Assembly: GCA_002305635.1 (NCBI GenBank)
Contig: DBPR01000014.1
Location: 1 to 64,000, forward strand
Origin: Anaerolineaceae bacterium UBA1415
GTDB lineage: Bacteria > Chloroflexota > Anaerolineae > Anaerolineales > Anaerolineaceae
Direction: 5' to 3'
Length of the DNA stretch: 64,000 bases
Shown: positions 61,260-64,000 of the stretch, one piece after another
How positions within the stretch are numbered: position 1 is the first letter of the stretch
Layout: the number at the start of each line of letters is the position of its first letter
Made by a program: the position numbers and the translations under genes
The notes under the pieces: model-generated
What the model saw: the letters and a program-made list of their open reading frames with translations, nothing else
What the model was told of the DNA's origin: nothing
Databases searched by the model: none

Positions 61260-64000
61260 CTATTTTTTCGCTTTCAGCTTGTGCAGGAAGCGCAGGAGAG
61301 CCTCCTGCCAGCTTTCATCACCAAGCGCTTTGAGGTTGATCCACCAGGCGTTGCGGCCGGCGCGGGCGATCGGGTCGATTTCGGTCAGCTCGCGCTGTTT
61401 GATACCCGCTGGGAGGGGAGGATAGCTGAGGACAAGTTGTTGGTTGATGATGGAGATCGAGTCAAGCCCGACTGTTTCTCCCGCTAATTTGACCTTCATC
61501 TGATAGAAAAGGTCTTTTAAGCCTTCGGGGAGTTCGCCAAAACGGTCGTTGAATTCGATCTCGGTTTGGGCGATCTCTTCGTCGGAACGCAAATTGGAAA
61601 TGCGACGATAGAGTTTCAAGCGCAGTTCTTCGTCCGGGATATAGCTGGAAGGAATTTCGGAGCTGAGCGGAAGTTCGACATTAATATTCAGGCTGGGCGC
61701 CTGACTCCAGGCCTGATTATCGTCGAGTACAGGCTCAAGGTCTGAATCGCTGCGCAAAGCCCTGACCGCCTGACTGAGCAGTTTGGTATACATCTGGAAA
61801 CCGACCGCGGCAATGTAGCCGGATTGGCGCGTGCCCAACAGATCGCCAGCGCCTCTCATCTCCAGGTCGCGCATGGCAATGGCATAACCCGCACCCAGAG
61901 AGGAGTTGTCTGCCAAAACTTCCAGCCGTTCTTCGCCTTCCGGGGTCGGCATGCGGCGTTTGTCACGGAAGAGATAAGCATAGGCGCGCTGCGCGCCGCG
62001 GCCAACGCGACCGCGCAACTGATAAAGCTGTGCCAGGCCAAAGGTGTCTGCCCGGTCAACGATCAGCGTGTTGGCATTGGGGATATCCAAACCGGATTCG
62101 ATGATCGTTGTAGAGAGCAGGACGTCGATCTGCCCGCTGGAGAACTGCTGCATGACCTCGGACAGTTGATTTTCGGGCAGCTGGCCGTGCCCGATGCCGA
62201 TGCGCGCTTCCGGCACGAGGTTTTGCAGGTGGTTATAGACCGCGCCGATCGACTGAACGCGATTATGGACGAAAAAGGCCTGACCGCCGCGGTCAAGCTC
62301 GCGAATGATTGCCTCCCGCACCAATTTGGGCGAATATGGGCCGATGTGGGTGACGACCGGCAGCCTTTCTTCGGGTGGGCTGTTGATGGTCGAAATGTCG
62401 CGCACCCCGCTGAGCGCCATATAGAGCGTTCTGGGGATCGGCGTGGCGGTCATGGTGAGCACGTCCACCTCTTCGCGAAGCTTTTTTAGGTGTTCCTTGT
62501 GCGTGACGCCGAAGCGCTGTTCCTCATCGATGATCACCAGCCCGAGGTCTTTGAACTTTACGTCAGAAGAGACCAGGCGGTGCGTTCCGATGATGATATC
62601 GATCTTTTTGGATGCAAGGTCTTTGATGATCTTGTCCTGCTCTTTGGTGGTGCGGAAGCGGGAGAGCATCTCCACTTCCACGGGAAAAACTGCCAGACGC
62701 TGGCGGAAGGTTTCGTAATGCTGCTGCGCCAGGACCGTTGTTGGCACCAAGACTGCCACTTGTTTGTTATCCGCGACCGCCTTAAAGGCTGCCCGTAAAG
62801 CTACTTCGGTCTTGCCGTAACCGACATCGCCGCATAAGAGGCGATCCATGGGGCGCGAAGATTCCATATCTGCCTTGATCTGCTCGATCGCAAGCAGTTG
62901 ATCGGGCGTTTCAATGTACGGAAAAGAGGCTTCCAACTCACGCTGCCAGTCTGAGTCGGGCTCAAAGGCATATCCCTGGGCCAACTGACGTTTGGCGTAA
63001 AGATCCAGAAGGTCGGCGGCAACCTCAACGACAGCATGGCGAACTTTGCTTTTGGTTTGTTCCCAGTCGTTGGCGCTGAGATTGTTGAAATTGGGCGGCG
63101 AACCATCAGGCCCGACATAAAGGCTGACACGGTCTGCCTGATGGATGGGAACATAAAGCACATCGTTGTTCTTGTATTGAATGGAAAGATATTCGCGTTG
63201 GTTGCCGTCGATATTGGGCTTGTGCAAGCCGATGAATTGCCCGATGCCGTGATCGACATGGACGACATAATCGCCGGGTTTGAGATCGGCGAAGACCATC
63301 TCGGGCGCTTCCCGCGCGACGGGCGGCAAACGCCGCGGCTGCGGACGGCTCCAACCGAAGATCTCGCTGTCCGTCAGCAGGTGGTGGGTTTCCTGCCCGC
63401 TCGCGTACAAAACCCAACCGCCTGAGAGTGAACCTTCTATGAAGTTTTCGCGGTATTCTTCGTCAGGATGAGTTTCGATCCAGAGTTGTTTCAGACGGGC
63501 TGCCTGCCTGGAAACAACGGTCCAATGATGGGACTGTTTGTCGAGGCTGTTGAGGTGCGCCTGAAAATCTTTCAGTCTACCGGCAAAGCGGGGGCCCGGA
63601 TCAAAACATTTTGAAAGCTCGGAGCCGCCTTCAGCGTTGGTGTGGCCGAGTTCGAGGATCTGGCGGCTGGCAGCACTGTCGAGGAGTTCCGACCAGGTGA
63701 GGTAAGGCACTTTTTTACTGAAGTTCGGGTCGGCATCCTCAAGCTCTTTGCGCCGTTGAATGGCGTCTTCTTCGGTGTCATTGGCAGCCGCGGCGATGAA
63801 TTCTTCGCCATCCAGCAGGATCAGTGCATTTTTGGGCAGATAGTCGATCAAGGTGGAAGGAAAATCGTAAAGTTCCGGGATGTCCTGTTCGCTGGTCTTG
63901 TAAGGCAGCTCACCCTCGACCATACCCGCGATGGGCATGGCTTCAGAGGCGGGGAAGATTTGGGCTTGTTCCAGTTTGGCTTCTGACCGCTGCGTGGCGG
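61260..64000 (-). CDS. mfd: transcription-repair coupling factor, 5' end outside window
   Basis: Removes stalled RNA polymerase and recruits UvrA. About 913 codons are visible; the frame is open to the window edge, so the true start lies beyond 64000. Seen in order: the tail of the UvrB-like module, the RNA-polymerase interaction domain (DYVVHVDHGIGQFIGL), the helicase core with Walker A CGDVGYGKTEVALRA, DEEQRFGVTHKE and TATPIPRTLY, the QLRGRVGRG motif, and the C-terminal regulatory domain. No frameshift is seen. Confidence 0.97.
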   Translation of the reverse strand, partial: ATQRSEAKLEQAQIFPASEAMPIAGMVEGELPYKTSEQDIPELYDFPSTLIDYLPKNALILLDGEEFIAAAANDTEEDAIQRRKELEDADPNFSKKVPYLTWSELLDSAASRQILELGHTNAEGGSELSKCFDPGPRFAGRLKDFQAHLNSLDKQSHHWTVVSRQAARLKQLWIETHPDEEYRENFIEGSLSGGWVLYASGQETHHLLTDSEIFGWSRPQPRRLPPVAREAPEMVFADLKPGDYVVHVDHGIGQFIGLHKPNIDGNQREYLSIQYKNNDVLYVPIHQADRVSLYVGPDGSPPNFNNLSANDWEQTKSKVRHAVVEVAADLLDLYAKRQLAQGYAFEPDSDWQRELEASFPYIETPDQLLAIEQIKADMESSRPMDRLLCGDVGYGKTEVALRAAFKAVADNKQVAVLVPTTVLAQQHYETFRQRLAVFPVEVEMLSRFRTTKEQDKIIKDLASKKIDIIIGTHRLVSSDVKFKDLGLVIIDEEQRFGVTHKEHLKKLREEVDVLTMTATPIPRTLYMALSGVRDISTINSPPEERLPVVTHIGPYSPKLVREAIIRELDRGGQAFFVHNRVQSIGAVYNHLQNLVPEARIGIGHGQLPENQLSEVMQQFSSGQIDVLLSTTIIESGLDIPNANTLIVDRADTFGLAQLYQLRGRVGRGAQRAYAYLFRDKRRMPTPEGEERLEVLADNSSLGAGYAIAMRDLEMRGAGDLLGTRQSGYIAAVGFQMYTKLLSQAVRALRSDSDLEPVLDDNQAWSQAPSLNINVELPLSSEIPSSYIPDEELRLKLYRRISNLRSDEEIAQTEIEFNDRFGELPEGLKDLFYQMKVKLAGETVGLDSISIINQQLVLSYPPLPAGIKQRELTEIDPIARAGRNAWWINLKALGDESWQEALLRFLHKLKAKK

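Overview
The window looks like chromosomal DNA of an anaerobic member of the Chloroflexota, most likely class Anaerolineae. This is an inference from gene content and order (PIN-TRAM/cysS/trmH block, FHA and AIM24 proteins, hydantoinase and carbamate-kinase genes, SelB) and from protein wording; no 16S rRNA gene is present. Most of it is dense, moderately GC-rich housekeeping DNA. One AT-rich insert lies at about 30.4-34.1 kb.

Layout. 0-4.3 kb: cyclic di-AMP synthesis (cdaA-cdaR), ribosome GTPase der, signal peptidase lepB. 4.3-6.1 kb: a stand-alone trpB on the minus strand behind a complete tryptophan T-box leader. 6.2-9.2 kb: two related lipoproteins. 9.2-12.5 kb: PIN-TRAM protein, cysS, trmH. 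13-17.7 kb: MarR regulator plus a heterodimeric ABC exporter. 17.8-24.4 kb: class II aldolase, glnS, tRNA(CAT), msrA, NYN-OST-HTH protein, FGGY kinase, two tRNA-Ser. 24.7-30.2 kb: FHA protein, HAD phosphatase, GNAT, gpmA, membrane protein, AIM24. 30.5-34.1 kb: AT-rich restriction-modification cassette with a decayed antitoxin gene beside it. 34.2-37.4 kb: guaA, xpt, phzF-like gene. 37.8-39.1 kb: L,D-transpeptidase.

39.1-55.9 kb: fourteen tightly packed minus-strand genes, probably one transcription unit. They run folD, an SsnA/8-oxoguanine-deaminase-like amidohydrolase, carbamate kinase, threonine synthase-like enzyme, glycosyltransferase, an unusual PLP enzyme, a protein of unknown function, hydantoinase, three antiporter-like membrane proteins, a coiled-coil protein, selB and a serA-like dehydrogenase. 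The enzymes fit fermentation of nitrogen heterocycles: deamination, ring opening, then carbamoyl phosphate to ATP, with folate one-carbon handling. This is the part most likely to hold undescribed biology.

56-64 kb: uridine kinase, VTT membrane protein, rsmG, a possible glycosidase-fold protein, and the ksgA / YabE-like / mfd group; mfd runs off the window.

Three recurrent non-coding patterns stand out: four genes with TATAAT exactly 6 nt before the start codon (apparent leaderless mRNAs); four perfect hairpins that share their ends but not their stems; and a GC-rich REP-like repeat in three intergenic regions. No CRISPR array, transposase, integrase or rRNA gene was seen.
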